DNA of 64,000 bases from Chitinophaga varians. Lineage in GTDB: Bacteria; Bacteroidota; Bacteroidia; Chitinophagales; Chitinophagaceae. Both the position numbers and the translations under genes were made by a program. The DNA lies in the NCBI RefSeq assembly GCF_012641275.1, contig NZ_JABAIA010000001.1, forward strand, positions 558,001 through 622,000, in the 5' to 3' direction. Shown one piece after another: positions 25,348 through 33,615 of this stretch. How positions within the stretch are numbered: position 1 is the first letter of the stretch; every line of letters starts with the position of its first letter. The notes beneath the pieces are model-generated. The model was not told the DNA's origin and did no database searches. It saw only the letters and a list, made by a program, of their open reading frames with translations.

Positions 25348-25401
25348 CAGGGATAAAAACTATGGCTGTCCCTGATAACGCACGGACAGCACAAATCCTT
25401 C

Positions 25402-25429
25402 CCGGATGGGCAGTAAAATACCCATCCGG
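25402..25429. terminator. Hairpin downstream of the DJ-1/AraC regulator gene
   Basis: A perfect 9-bp stem (25402-25410 with 25421-25429) and a 10-nt loop in the 159-bp gap between the DJ-1/AraC gene and the nucleotidyltransferase gene, both minus strand. No strong T-run. It probably ends the regulator's transcript. Confidence 0.45.
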
Positions 25430-25483
25430 ATGCAGACTGAATGAGGAAGAAAAGCTACAAAAATCAGACAGCCGTCCCTGCAG

Positions 25484-26467
25484 TTAGCTGGCGATGGCTT
25501 GTCTGTTGTATTTGTTACGGTACTCCTGCGGAGAGAGGCCCGTGATTTTTTTGAAGGTGGTACGGAATGCTTTGGTGTCGGTGTATCCTACTTTATACAT
25601 TACTTCGCTTACGTTTTCAGAACCTCTTTCCAGGCTGTTTTTGGCAGCTTCAATTTTTACGCGCTGCATATATTCAACGGCCGTATTGGAGGTAGCCTTT
25701 TTAAAACGTCTTTCCAGGTTTCTGCGGCTGAGGGAGAACATGGTGGCCAGCTGGTCTACCGTGATTCTTTCCGAGAAATTATTTTCGATGTATTCCTGGG
25801 CTTTACGGATAGGTTCATCATCATGGCTTTTCTGGCCTTCAAAGATGATAAAGGGTGATTGGTTGCTGCGTTCGAATTCAATTTCAAACATCTTGGAACA
25901 GAGGATGGCCAGTTCCTTGCCGGCGTATTTCTCCACCAGGTAGATGATCAGGTTGTAGAAGGAGGCCGCCCCGCCACTGGAGTAGATACCACCTTCATCT
26001 GTAATGATTTTTTCTGAGACCAGCTGTACGTCCGGGAACATCTTCCGGAAATGGTGAGCGGCAAACCAGTGGGTGGCACATTTTTTTCCGTCCAGCAATC
26101 CGGTGGATGCCAGCAGGAATGCGCCCACGCAAAGGCTGGCCACTTCGGCGCCTTTATGGTGCTGCTTTACAATCCAGGGGAAGAATTCCTGGTTCTGACT
26201 GATCACCTGTTGCATGTCACCGTTCACCGCAGGAATAACAATCAGGTCTGTCTGACTGACTTCATCCAATGTGAGGTCCGGTGTTACAGCAAAAAGACGG
26301 TGGTAGGTTTCTGCTTCCCGTGCAAGCCCCACCAGCTGCACTTTAAATAAAGGAGATCTGCCCGATGCGGCCAGAAAGTCATTGACCTTGTTAAACACAG
26401 TAAATGAGCCTTCGATGCAAGATAGGGCTACATCACCTTTGGGGACGAGGATGGATATGTGTTTCAT
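25484..26467 (-). CDS. AraC-family regulator with DJ-1/PfpI (GATase1-like) sensor domain
   Basis: GlxA/FtrA-type regulator of 327 residues. The N-terminal DJ-1/PfpI domain (about 1-190) keeps the nucleophile-elbow Cys (SLCVGAFLLAS, C113), which in this group is normally used in ligand sensing and not catalysis. The C-terminal AraC domain (about 215-320) has QLATMFSLSRRNLERRFK and the closing KAFRTTFKKITGLSPQEYR. The target is unknown. The divergent neighbour on the other side is a small 48-residue gene with a promoter box; the regulator may control that unit. ATG at 26467. Confidence 0.93.
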   Translation of the reverse strand: MKHISILVPKGDVALSCIEGSFTVFNKVNDFLAASGRSPLFKVQLVGLAREAETYHRLFAVTPDLTLDEVSQTDLIVIPAVNGDMQQVISQNQEFFPWIVKQHHKGAEVASLCVGAFLLASTGLLDGKKCATHWFAAHHFRKMFPDVQLVSEKIITDEGGIYSSGGAASFYNLIIYLVEKYAGKELAILCSKMFEIEFERSNQSPFIIFEGQKSHDDEPIRKAQEYIENNFSERITVDQLATMFSLSRRNLERRFKKATSNTAVEYMQRVKIEAAKNSLERGSENVSEVMYKVGYTDTKAFRTTFKKITGLSPQEYRNKYNRQAIAS

Positions 26468-26550
26468 GTACCAAATATAAAAAAAACCAATGTCGTAAAC
26501 AACCTCCTTTTTTGTCGTAATAGAGGCCCCCGGATATAAAAATCCGACAG

Positions 26551-26558
26551 TAAGTTTG
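26551..26558 (+). promoter_or_regulatory. Promoter -7 box before a small ORF pair
   Basis: TAAGTTTG is an exact TAnnTTTG match, 22 bp before the ATG of the 13-codon leader frame. The same AGTAAGTTTGTAT sequence recurs ahead of the DinB gene (28001-28012). Confidence 0.5.
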
Positions 26559-26579
26559 TATTCGCCAAATATTATATTT

Positions 26580-26621
26580 ATGAGAAAAGTATTAACACCG
26601 TTCGAACCCCTTTTATCATGA
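26580..26621 (+). CDS. Possible 13-residue leader peptide
   Basis: ATG at 26580, 13 codons (MRKVLTPFEPLLS), stop at 26619-26621. The stop overlaps the ATG of the next small ORF in an ATGA arrangement, so the two could be translationally coupled. The peptide itself is too short to assign; it may have a regulatory role. Confidence 0.3.
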   Translation: MRKVLTPFEPLLS

Positions 26622-26764
26622 GCTACCGGTTAACAAAAGTAGTGGGGAAAGTAGTGACGGCCTACAGGCGAAGGCAGGAAGACCCGTTGTTTGACTGGCT
26701 GGTGGAAGACATGCAGCTACTGCTGCGGGAAATGGTTTTTGCTGCCCATCTGATACTCAAATGA
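26618..26764 (+). CDS. Small hypothetical protein (48 residues)
   Basis: A short ORF with a basic start (MSYRLTKVVGKVVTAYRRRQ) and a hydrophobic, probably helical second half (WLVEDMQLLLREMVFAAHL). It is preceded by a TAnnTTTG box and a 13-codon leader frame whose stop overlaps its ATG. No family recognised. It is transcribed divergently from the DJ-1/AraC regulator and ends 15 bp from the convergent DUF1080 gene. Such an amphipathic pattern could mean a membrane-peripheral peptide. Confidence 0.45.
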   Translation: MSYRLTKVVGKVVTAYRRRQEDPLFDWLVEDMQLLLREMVFAAHLILK

Positions 26765-26779
26765 GCAGCAAAAAAAGAA

Positions 26780-27556
26780 TTATAACTCGCGTACCCAGAT
26801 GTTCCGGAAGCTCAGTGGCTCGCTCTTGTCACCGTGGGCCTGCAGCTTGATAGGGCTTGGACCATGTGCCTGACGATAGGCCGGAGTACCGATATACTGG
26901 GTAGGACCTTTCAGCTCCACATTGTTCTGTACCAATACCCCGTTAAACAGTACGGTCACCCTGGCCGGGCTTACCAATTTGCCATCGCTGCCAAATACAG
27001 GCGCTGTCCAGATCACATCATATGCCTGCCATTCACCCGGCTTGTTAATAGGATTGGCCAGCGGAACATGTTGTTTGTAGATGCTGCCCGCCATGCCGTT
27101 TGTATACGTCTTGTTATTGTAGGAATCCAGTACCTGCAACTCATAGCCTGCATCGCCTTTGCCAATGGAAGCCAGGAATACGCCGCTGTTGCCCCTGCCC
27201 TGACCCGTGCCGGTAATGTTGGCCGGTACACGCCATTCGATATGCAGCTGATAGTTGTTAAACGTTTTTTTGGTTTCGATGTTACCTGCCTGTTTGTTGA
27301 CTGTCAGGATACCTTTAGACACGTCCCATTTGGCAGGTGTGTTCCTGTCGTCTGCCATTACCCATTGGTCAAGGTTGGACCCGTCAAACAGGACAATGGC
27401 ATCAGAAGGAGCGTCTCCACATTTTTTGCCGGGCTTCACTTCCGGCGGAACGGGATTGTAGATTTCGGTATCTTCCGGTTTGGCTTTCTGGTCCTGTGCC
27501 TGTGCCATATAACATCCGCCGGCTAAGAGGGCGGTCAGTATGATTTTTCCTTTCAT
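26780..27556 (-). CDS. DUF1080-family protein (3-keto-glycoside hydrolase-like), exported
   Basis: A jelly-roll protein of 258 residues with a signal peptide (MKGKIILTALLAGGCYMAQA). The DUF1080 domain spans about 50-258: IVLFDGSNLDQWVMADD, then WDVSKGILTVNKQAGNI, LHIEWRVP and GNSGVFLAS, YELQVLDSY, ending LSFRNIWVREL. Members of this family have been shown to hydrolyse 3-keto-disaccharides or other 3-oxo-glycosides in gut and soil Bacteroidota. It sits far from the Gfo/Idh oxidoreductase genes but could act with them, because such dehydrogenases make the keto substrates. Downstream gene 27584-27883 is on the same strand but transcribed first. Confidence 0.9.
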   Translation of the reverse strand: MKGKIILTALLAGGCYMAQAQDQKAKPEDTEIYNPVPPEVKPGKKCGDAPSDAIVLFDGSNLDQWVMADDRNTPAKWDVSKGILTVNKQAGNIETKKTFNNYQLHIEWRVPANITGTGQGRGNSGVFLASIGKGDAGYELQVLDSYNNKTYTNGMAGSIYKQHVPLANPINKPGEWQAYDVIWTAPVFGSDGKLVSPARVTVLFNGVLVQNNVELKGPTQYIGTPAYRQAHGPSPIKLQAHGDKSEPLSFRNIWVREL

Positions 27557-27583
27557 AAAATATTTGTTGAGTTAGGTTGATGT

Positions 27584-27883
27584 TTATTTTTTACCGGCAA
27601 CCAGCATACTGCTGACGAGCTGTTGCCATTCTGTTTCCAGTCCTACAGCGGGGCTTTTTTCCCCTGCCCTGCGGTACCAGTAGTCTGCGTTCCACTGGTC
27701 GCCTTCAACGCGGTGCAGATAGGCGTGAATATGGGCCGCATCGCGGTCTGGCAGGTCCTGGACCAGCTCATGCGCATGGTCCCAGTCACCTTTGCCTGCA
27801 TACCACAATGCCTGCAAATACACTGTCAGCCCATCAGGGGGCCGGGCAGCATTCATGGCAGTCATAAATGTTTGTAAATCCAT
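27584..27883 (-). CDS. Small TPR-like hypothetical protein
   Basis: A 99-residue soluble protein. The sequence DGLTVYLQALWYAGKGDWDH then AHELVQDLPDRDAAHIHAYL fits one or two helical repeats of TPR/Sel1 type (YLHRVEGDQWNADYWYRRAG). Function unknown. ATG at 27883 is preferred over the longer frame to 27940. It lies 27 bp upstream of the DUF1080 gene on the same strand, so they are probably co-transcribed. Confidence 0.7.
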   Translation of the reverse strand: MDLQTFMTAMNAARPPDGLTVYLQALWYAGKGDWDHAHELVQDLPDRDAAHIHAYLHRVEGDQWNADYWYRRAGEKSPAVGLETEWQQLVSSMLVAGKK

Positions 27884-27935
27884 GGTGAGTTCTTTTACGT
27901 GGAATATGTTTTCACGCACAAGATAGCTATTAAAA

Positions 27936-27952
27936 TGCATTGTCGCAATGCA
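27936..27952. promoter_or_regulatory. Palindrome between divergent genes
   Basis: A perfect inverted repeat of 7-base arms (27936-27942 and 27946-27952) with a 3-nt centre, in the intergenic DNA between the TPR-like gene (minus) and the DinB gene (plus). It may be an operator for one or both. Confidence 0.4.
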
Positions 27953-28001
27953 CCCCGTGAAAAGTCATAGTTACACCCTCCGGGGGCGGTGAAAGCATAG
28001 T

Positions 28002-28009
28002 AAGTTTGT
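28002..28009 (+). promoter_or_regulatory. Promoter -7 box of the DinB-like gene
   Basis: TAAGTTTG, an exact TAnnTTTG match, 17 bp before the DinB ATG at 28027. No clear -33 TTG at the right distance. Confidence 0.55.
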
Positions 28010-28026
28010 ATCAAAACCCACATGTT

Positions 28027-28521
28027 ATGCGACAAGCACTCATCAATGAAGTAGAAACCACCGGCAACGCACTGCTGGAAACAGTATCCTCCTTTTCCGC
28101 AGCGCAGATCAATGCCCGTCCGTTTGAAGGCAGCTGGACGCCCGGACAGGTGGCGGAGCATGTCTATAAAGCGGCCGATTGCGGAATTGTATACGGCAAC
28201 ACCGCCCCTACTGACCGTCAGCCGGACGAACAGCTGCAGGCCATCCGTGACCTGTTCCTCAACTTCAACGCCAAATACCCCTCGCCGGAAATGATATTGC
28301 CCACACAGGAAAGCCATGATAAAGAAGCGCTGCTGCAAGGCCTGCGCCAGCGGTGGGACAGCCTCCTCCATGCTGCGCAAACCGTTACGCTGGAAGATAC
28401 CTGCCTCGATTTTGTCGTGTACGGCTTCGACCCCTTCACGCGCTACGAATGGATACAGTTCATCAATACCCATACACAAAGGCATATCCATCAGCTGAAA
28501 AATATCAAGGCAAAATTATAA
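28027..28521 (+). CDS. DinB-family protein
   Basis: A four-helix-bundle protein of 164 residues of the DinB/YfiT-like superfamily, a metal-dependent thiol-transferase-like fold. Seen: ARPFEGSWTPGQVAEHVYKA with the first metal-binding His, and the C-terminal HTQRHIHQLKNI (H-x3-H) with the other ligands. Substrate unknown; many act in thiol/redox or stress chemistry. ATG at 28027 is preferred; a TTG upstream would add 7 codons. It is tail to tail, without gap, with the polysaccharide deacetylase gene. Confidence 0.85.
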   Translation: MRQALINEVETTGNALLETVSSFSAAQINARPFEGSWTPGQVAEHVYKAADCGIVYGNTAPTDRQPDEQLQAIRDLFLNFNAKYPSPEMILPTQESHDKEALLQGLRQRWDSLLHAAQTVTLEDTCLDFVVYGFDPFTRYEWIQFINTHTQRHIHQLKNIKAKL

Positions 28522-29427
28522 TCACTTAAACGCCGCCAGCTCTTTATCCGACTCCGGGCTGTTTCGCAGATGTGTTTTCCGTATAGCCGCATCCGGTATC
28601 CAGCGGAACAGCCAGGAAAAGCCATACGGGCTATGATCGTACAGTGGCGTATTGTAGACATTGTCCTGCATCGCCTGCTGCAGGGACACACACCGATAGC
28701 CACGCTGCTGCAGCGCTTTCACCAACGCAGTGTAATGGTCGGCATTCAGCTGGTTCACATGACAGAGGTATACCTGTGGAATGTCACGACCAAATATCTC
28801 CCGCGCCAGTTTTTCGAAATAATCAAACGAAAATAACGTGTAACGGATATACGCTTCCCCTATGGCTTTCGCTTTGCGATTATCTTTTGCCCTTAACGCG
28901 TCCTGATAGTACCGTTCAAACAGGTAGTCATTGCTCTCTATCGTAAACGGGACAGCCGTATATCCTTTTTCTTTCAGATAGCCTGTTCTTTCGGCCTGTG
29001 CCATGCTGTCCTTCCCCATCGCGTTATAGGGGAAACGAAAGTATGGCACCGGTTTATCTTTCGCTACGGCCCTGATGATGTAATCATTTATCATCACTTC
29101 CATTTTAAAACTGTCGATGGACAAGTCAGCACAATTGGGATGATGCAGCGTATGGCTGCCCAACGTTATCAGCGGGTTGTCGACCCATTTCTTTAACAGC
29201 AGCTGATTATCGGGGGCGATGCAATTGTCGCCAACGATGAAGACGCTCACCGGCGTGCGTAATGCGTTGATTTGCTGAAGCAGTTTTTCGCTGACAGCTT
29301 TACGTTGTCCGGCGGTATAATATTCCGGTAAAGCCATGACGGGCGCGTCGTCCATGGTGATAGCCACCTGGCGTTGGGCCAGCCCGGCGAATGGCAGAAA
29401 GAGTATAACAAATAAGAGATATCTCAT
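28522..29427 (-). CDS. Polysaccharide deacetylase (NodB homology), exported
   Basis: Carbohydrate esterase 4-type enzyme of 301 residues with a signal peptide (MRYLLFVILFLPFAGLA). Motif 1 is TMDDAP (variant of TFDDGP, with the metal/base Asp pair), motif 2 is GSHTLHHPN and motif 3 is in RFPYNAMG. Such enzymes remove N- or O-acetyl groups from chitin, peptidoglycan or related polymers. The A for G in motif 1 could reflect altered substrate range. An AT-rich gap of 548 bp lies upstream. Confidence 0.88.
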   Translation of the reverse strand: MRYLLFVILFLPFAGLAQRQVAITMDDAPVMALPEYYTAGQRKAVSEKLLQQINALRTPVSVFIVGDNCIAPDNQLLLKKWVDNPLITLGSHTLHHPNCADLSIDSFKMEVMINDYIIRAVAKDKPVPYFRFPYNAMGKDSMAQAERTGYLKEKGYTAVPFTIESNDYLFERYYQDALRAKDNRKAKAIGEAYIRYTLFSFDYFEKLAREIFGRDIPQVYLCHVNQLNADHYTALVKALQQRGYRCVSLQQAMQDNVYNTPLYDHSPYGFSWLFRWIPDAAIRKTHLRNSPESDKELAAFK

Positions 29428-29544
29428 GAGAAGAATAAATTATCCCCAAAATAAAAATATTATCCCAATCGACACCTTCATTTACATTCTATTCACAAAT
29501 CACTCAAAAGGATTCATTAATTTTCCAAAAGAAAAATCCACCAC

Positions 29545-29676
29545 ATGAACAAAGAAGCCTTAGTCAACCGACCAAAGGAAATTCAAATTTTAATTACATG
29601 CAGAAACTGTGGTATTCAGCGAGGAAACGGATTCTGTGAAATATGTAACAACAATCACTTTACAGATGATCAATAA
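29545..29676 (+). CDS. Zinc-ribbon microprotein (43 residues)
   Basis: ATG at 29545, 43 codons, TAA at 29674-29676. The second half is a compact treble-clef or zinc-ribbon candidate: C19-x2-C22 and C31-x2-C34 in TCRNCGIQRGNGFCEICNN, with an H at 38 (NNNHF). The start is MNKEALVNRPKEIQILI. It lies in an AT-rich island (29428-29975) between the deacetylase and a lipoprotein gene, and could be a small nucleic-acid-binding protein or a remnant of a larger gene. No promoter box was found in front of it. Confidence 0.5.
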   Translation: MNKEALVNRPKEIQILITCRNCGIQRGNGFCEICNNNHFTDDQ

Positions 29677-29975
29677 TTTACCTTACTACTCAGGAATGAA
29701 GTCAATTAAATCAAAAAACAACCCACCAATCAGCAGTACGCAAATACATTCAAAGAAACGCAATTCAAAGGCAGTCCTTTCCCTTCATATATGTCCTGTA
29801 GGTCGAAAAATTTCCGGCGCCGCTTAAAAAACCACCTGTTTCTTCCCGGCTGATAGGCCGCTGTACAGGTTATGACACTACTCCTCGTATTGTTTTTTCC
29901 GGCATAATCCAACAGGTATTAATTTATTTACATACTTTAGTACCGAGGTAGACGTTTATATACCAGACATAATTT
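29677..29975. other. AT-rich intergenic region with no supported gene
   Basis: About 300 bases upstream of a lipoprotein gene. One open plus-strand frame (from an ATG at 29696, ending ARRRAP-less and basic) runs to 29827 but has poor codon use and no family character, so it is left out. A near TAnnTTTG box (TACTTTAG) is at about 29933-29940, 36 bp before the next ATG. The composition suggests eroded DNA. Confidence 0.5.
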
Positions 29976-30431
29976 ATGAAGAAGTATTTTATTTACCTGA
30001 TGCCTGTATGCATGACCATGGCCTGTGCTGACCGAAATGACCAACAAGGGAAAACCGACACCACCACAGCTACTGTCAACGCCGCGCCGCCTGCCGCTGT
30101 AACAGCGGAGGCAAAAACTGATGCCAACAATATTCCCGGCGCCACACCGGCCTGGGCTGACTCATTGATCATGGCTTACGCAAAGGAAACCAGCAATGAA
30201 CTGATCAAATTCGCCGTGAAAGACAGTTCCTTTACCTGGATACTGGACAACACGGAGAAAACAGATTCCGCGGAATACATGATCATCCATCTTGGTCACC
30301 ATGTGGAAGAGGAAGACCATTCCAACCCCCGGTTTGTCACCGATGGATGGTTATATATCAATACCGCAACAAGAAAGCTTTACGAATATGATGTGCCGGC
30401 AGACACGCTGATACCATGGCACAGAAAATAA
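29976..30431 (+). CDS. Hypothetical lipoprotein
   Basis: A 151-residue protein with a lipoprotein-type leader (MKKYFIYLMPVCMTMAC, Cys at 17), a Thr/Ala-rich linker to about residue 55, then a globular part with many acidic residues (SADSAEYMIIHLGHH is close to the observed TDSAEYMIIHLGHHVEEED) ending ADTLIPWHRK. Not recognised. Probably anchored to the inner or outer membrane. It is tail to tail with the FMN reductase gene, 1 bp apart. The gap upstream is AT-rich. Confidence 0.72.
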   Translation: MKKYFIYLMPVCMTMACADRNDQQGKTDTTTATVNAAPPAAVTAEAKTDANNIPGATPAWADSLIMAYAKETSNELIKFAVKDSSFTWILDNTEKTDSAEYMIIHLGHHVEEEDHSNPRFVTDGWLYINTATRKLYEYDVPADTLIPWHRK

Positions 30432-30432
30432 T

Positions 30433-31005
30433 TTAACGCAGCGATGGTGGGGGAAGCAGCTCCACAGGTTCTTCCTTCACCACTGCTATCAACGCATGTA
30501 CCAGCGCCTTTACTTTATCCAGTGTGTCCCCGTCTGTAATAACCCCCTCCCGACTCACTTTCGTTCTCACTGCGGAAATCACCAGCTGCGCTTCAGTGGC
30601 TATTTTCGATTCTATTATCAGCAAAGTGCCCAACAGGGATGCATGGGCTTTCACGCCGGAAGTGCCGGCAGTGATCAGCGCTACCGGCTTTTTAGAAAAC
30701 TCCATGGAGGAAACGGTCCAGTCGATGGCATTTTTCAATGTGCCCGGCACACCAATTGCATATTCCGGGGTGCAGATCAGCACGGCGTCGGCAGCACGCA
30801 GGCGTTCGCGAAAAGCAGTCACCTCAGCAGGAGGCTGGTCCGTATCAAGATCGGGATTAAAATGCGGGATGCCGGTCAGTCCTTCAAACAGCTGTACATC
30901 GGCCACATCTGCGGCCAGGGCGGCGATAGCCTGTATCAACTGATGGTTCGAGGACTGTTGGCGGGTGCTGCCGGAAATAGCAAGCAGCTGGATTTTCTGA
31001 GACAT
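30433..31005 (-). CDS. NADPH-dependent FMN reductase
   Basis: A 190-residue flavodoxin-like quinone/FMN reductase. The flavin phosphate loop is SGSTRQQSSN (about 10-19) and the family's PEYAIGVPGTLKNAIDW motif is at about 80-96, with a conserved SSMEFSKKPVALITAG. Such enzymes reduce flavins, quinones or azo compounds in the cytosol. It lies 69 bp downstream of the 104-residue gene on the same strand; a hairpin separates them, so it may have its own promoter. Confidence 0.92.
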   Translation of the reverse strand: MSQKIQLLAISGSTRQQSSNHQLIQAIAALAADVADVQLFEGLTGIPHFNPDLDTDQPPAEVTAFRERLRAADAVLICTPEYAIGVPGTLKNAIDWTVSSMEFSKKPVALITAGTSGVKAHASLLGTLLIIESKIATEAQLVISAVRTKVSREGVITDGDTLDKVKALVHALIAVVKEEPVELLPPPSLR

Positions 31006-31036
31006 GCTGATGGTTCTTTTTACCGCCTAAAAGTAC

Positions 31037-31073
31037 GAAACCCCGGCTGCAATCAACCGGGGTTTCTATTTTT
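31037..31073. terminator. Hairpin between the 104-residue gene and FMN reductase
   Basis: A perfect 10-bp stem (31037-31046 with 31057-31066) and a 10-nt loop, followed on the plus strand by a T-run. In the minus sense, that of the 104-residue gene, the stem is followed by a weaker T-rich stretch. It probably ends the upstream gene's transcript. Confidence 0.65.
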
Positions 31074-31388
31074 TTATCCTTTTTGCTTTAGGTGTTGCAT
31101 GGCCGCTATGAGGTCCAGCATAAGCGGCTCGCTGGCAAATATATCATGCATCCAGCCATCGATAGATTCAAACAGGTAATACTCTCCTACCCGGTATAAA
31201 CGGGAATGCCCGTCAGCATCGGCCAGTTGCCGCACCAGTTCCATCTTCCGGCCTGTTATTGCCTGTGGTAACGCTAACGGATACAGACGGCGGACATCGT
31301 TTTCCGTCCAGCCTTCTCCCAATACAGATAACAATGAGGGTGCGTCCAGCAGCCCGGCCTCGCGGAGGCAGTCTACTTCAAAATTCAT
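31074..31388 (-). CDS. Hypothetical protein (104 residues)
   Basis: A small soluble protein, not recognised, with FEVDCLREAGLLDAPSLLSV and a central RLYPLALPQAITGRKMELV. It lies 6 bp downstream of the GH29 fucosidase gene on the same strand, so is probably co-transcribed with it. No signal peptide, so it is probably cytosolic although its partner enzyme is exported. Confidence 0.65.
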   Translation of the reverse strand: MNFEVDCLREAGLLDAPSLLSVLGEGWTENDVRRLYPLALPQAITGRKMELVRQLADADGHSRLYRVGEYYLFESIDGWMHDIFASEPLMLDLIAAMQHLKQKG

Positions 31389-31394
31389 GAGCGC

Positions 31395-32843
31395 TTATTT
31401 TATCTTCACTACAAATAGTTGTGGAGAAACATCTCCCGGGCGAAGCCCCGATAAATCGATCACATAATCTTTTCCCCGCTGCTGCCCTTTGATTGATTTG
31501 TTGCAACCCAGAATACTACAGGCGGCATTCTTAGGAGCGGTATAGTTGCGGATGAGCAATTGTTGTTCAAAACGTGGCACTATGCAATATAAGGCATCTT
31601 TCGCGGTAGTGAAAAACATTTCTATATGTGCGTGTGCACCAGAAGGTTGCACCAACGTGGAGATATTGTAACCGGACATATAACTGGCTTCTTTTACCTC
31701 AGGCCTTTTACCACTGCTCCACTGACGGGTTTCTTTCCAGGGTTTCGTTTCATAGATGGCTTCACCGTTTACTTTCAGCCATGCGCCCATGTCCAGCAAC
31801 CGCTGTTGCATGATCACCGGGATACGTCCGTCAGCGGTAGGTCCGATATCCAGCAACAGGTTGCCGCCGCGTGATACGATGTCAGTCAACAGTAACAGCA
31901 GGTCGTTGCTTTTTTTATAATCGTCTGCTGTTTCCATCCGGTTGTAGCCGTATGATTGTCCAATGCCCTGGCTCTCTTCCCATACCACGCCCGGCTGCAT
32001 GCCACTACCGTATTCCGATGTCAGATAAGTGGCGCCGTTGTTTTTGCCGCGTGTATTGCTGCCCCAGCGGTCATCTACAGCTACTTCATCTTTCACCGGT
32101 GATTCATTGTACAGCCATGCCAGCAGTTCCGTACTGTGCCACGCAGTGTCAGACATCTCCCATTCGCCATCGGAAAAAATAACCGATGGTTTATACCGGG
32201 TCACCAAGTCTTTGAACTGCGGCATCATCACTTCTTTTACATACCGCTGCCTGTCTGATTTCCATAACGGGTTAAACCATTCATACAACGAATAGTAATA
32301 TCCCATGCGCAGGCCCGCCTTGCGGACGGCCACTGTCAGGTCGCCCAACAAATCACGTTTAGGCGTTCCCGTTACTGCGTTCCAGGGCCGGCCCCAGGAG
32401 GCATCAGCCTGTTTGTTGTCCCACAAACAATATCCTTCATGATGTTTGGAGGTAAGCACCACGTAGCGGGCGCCGGAGCGCTGAAATATGTCCGCCCACT
32501 GCGCCGGGTCAAAGAGGGATGCGTTAAATTGTTTTTCCAGCTGCTGATAAGGCACGTCATGGCCGTACTGTTGATCGTGGAACGCCCGCACCTTAGCGTG
32601 ACTACCTTCTTTGGTGCCGTCGAGATTGTACCAGTACCATTCAGAATAGCCGCCAGGGCCTACCACGGCAAAGGAAGGCACGGCGTACACGCCCCAATGG
32701 ATAAAGATGCCGAACTTGGCCTCGTTGAACCATGCAGGAATGCCCCGTTTGTTAAGTGAGTTCCAGTCGGCCTGATATTTTTGCGCAAGGAGCGTGGAAA
32801 AACTGCATAGCAACAGTGCCATGCCTGATAATATTTTCTTCAT
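31395..32843 (-). CDS. GH29 alpha-L-fucosidase, exported
   Basis: Glycoside hydrolase of 482 residues that removes alpha-L-fucose from glycans by a retaining mechanism. A signal peptide (residues 1-20) is followed by the TIM barrel: AKFGIFIHWGVYAVPSFA, YVVLTSKHHEGYCLWD, and VIFSDGEWEM with the predicted nucleophile Asp225, then GGNLLLDIGPTADGRIP. The C-terminus forms a beta-sandwich; no extra CBM. ATG at 32843 is used because the frame's first codon upstream is TTG. The sulfatase and Gfo/Idh genes at the window start make a sulfated-fucose glycan a reasonable guess for the overall diet, but the loci are 23 kb apart. Confidence 0.94.
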   Translation of the reverse strand: MKKILSGMALLLCSFSTLLAQKYQADWNSLNKRGIPAWFNEAKFGIFIHWGVYAVPSFAVVGPGGYSEWYWYNLDGTKEGSHAKVRAFHDQQYGHDVPYQQLEKQFNASLFDPAQWADIFQRSGARYVVLTSKHHEGYCLWDNKQADASWGRPWNAVTGTPKRDLLGDLTVAVRKAGLRMGYYYSLYEWFNPLWKSDRQRYVKEVMMPQFKDLVTRYKPSVIFSDGEWEMSDTAWHSTELLAWLYNESPVKDEVAVDDRWGSNTRGKNNGATYLTSEYGSGMQPGVVWEESQGIGQSYGYNRMETADDYKKSNDLLLLLTDIVSRGGNLLLDIGPTADGRIPVIMQQRLLDMGAWLKVNGEAIYETKPWKETRQWSSGKRPEVKEASYMSGYNISTLVQPSGAHAHIEMFFTTAKDALYCIVPRFEQQLLIRNYTAPKNAACSILGCNKSIKGQQRGKDYVIDLSGLRPGDVSPQLFVVKIK

Positions 32844-32960
32844 CAATAATGGAATTTTAGCAGTAACGTGAAATTTCTACCTTACAGTCACTAAATATAT
32901 ACATCACGCGGGCTAATTCCAAATATGTAACATTTGTGCGTTTCAGGCCGTTATACCGGC

Positions 32961-33491
32961 ATGAAAAAAATAGTGTTCCTGTTGTTCCTGTCATGGTCGA
33001 CTATAACCGCCACCGCCCAGAAAAAATTCACACTCAGCATAGGGCCATCGGCGTCCATATCCACCCTGCGTGCGCTGGATGCCAAAGGTATCGGCGCCCT
33101 GTTGGCAGGTGAATATCAGTTTCATACCAGGTTCTCTGTAGTGGCCATTGCAGGCTATGAACACTTCTCAACAAATTTGTATGATCCCTGGGCCCATGTC
33201 AATGTAACCACCTTCAACCTCATGCCGGTTATGGCAGGCATGCGTTATTATCCCTGGCCGTTCCTTTATGGCGGCGTTAGTACAGGCATCGTTATTAAAG
33301 GCAGTGAACATGTACGCAGCCGCCTGGCAATTGCTCCCGCTGTTGGTTACCTGCTTCCTGCGGGTAAAGGCAAAATAGATATGGGCCTGCAGCTGATGGG
33401 CATACCGCAGGGCATGGGCATATCTGAACAAAATGTGCTGGAGAGAGGCGGCTATAGCTACCTTTCGCTACGGGTAGCGTACCGATGGTAA
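32961..33491 (+). CDS. Small outer-membrane beta-barrel-like protein
   Basis: A 176-residue exported protein with a signal peptide (MKKIVFLLFLSWSTITATAQ). Alternating hydrophobic strands (FTLSIGPSASISTL, VVAIAGYEHFS, YLSLRVAYRW) and a C-terminal aromatic residue fit a small OmpA/OmpW-like barrel of the type often annotated as outer membrane beta-barrel protein. Function unknown. ATG at 32961 is preferred over one 27 bp upstream. It is divergent from the fucosidase gene (117 bp apart). Confidence 0.75.
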   Translation: MKKIVFLLFLSWSTITATAQKKFTLSIGPSASISTLRALDAKGIGALLAGEYQFHTRFSVVAIAGYEHFSTNLYDPWAHVNVTTFNLMPVMAGMRYYPWPFLYGGVSTGIVIKGSEHVRSRLAIAPAVGYLLPAGKGKIDMGLQLMGIPQGMGISEQNVLERGGYSYLSLRVAYRW

Positions 33492-33615
33492 CGGTGACAC
33501 CTATTGGCTAATATTCATTTTACAGGCGGTAGTATTCTCCTATTGGTTGTATTCAATAACGATTTGCCATGACAAAAATTATTCAATTGTCTTTTTAAAA
33601 CCGACACGATAATTT

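Noticed and set aside
29609..29827. 72-codon frame in the AT-rich gap
   Set aside because: GTG start, overlaps the zinc-ribbon ORF in another frame, basic without family character.
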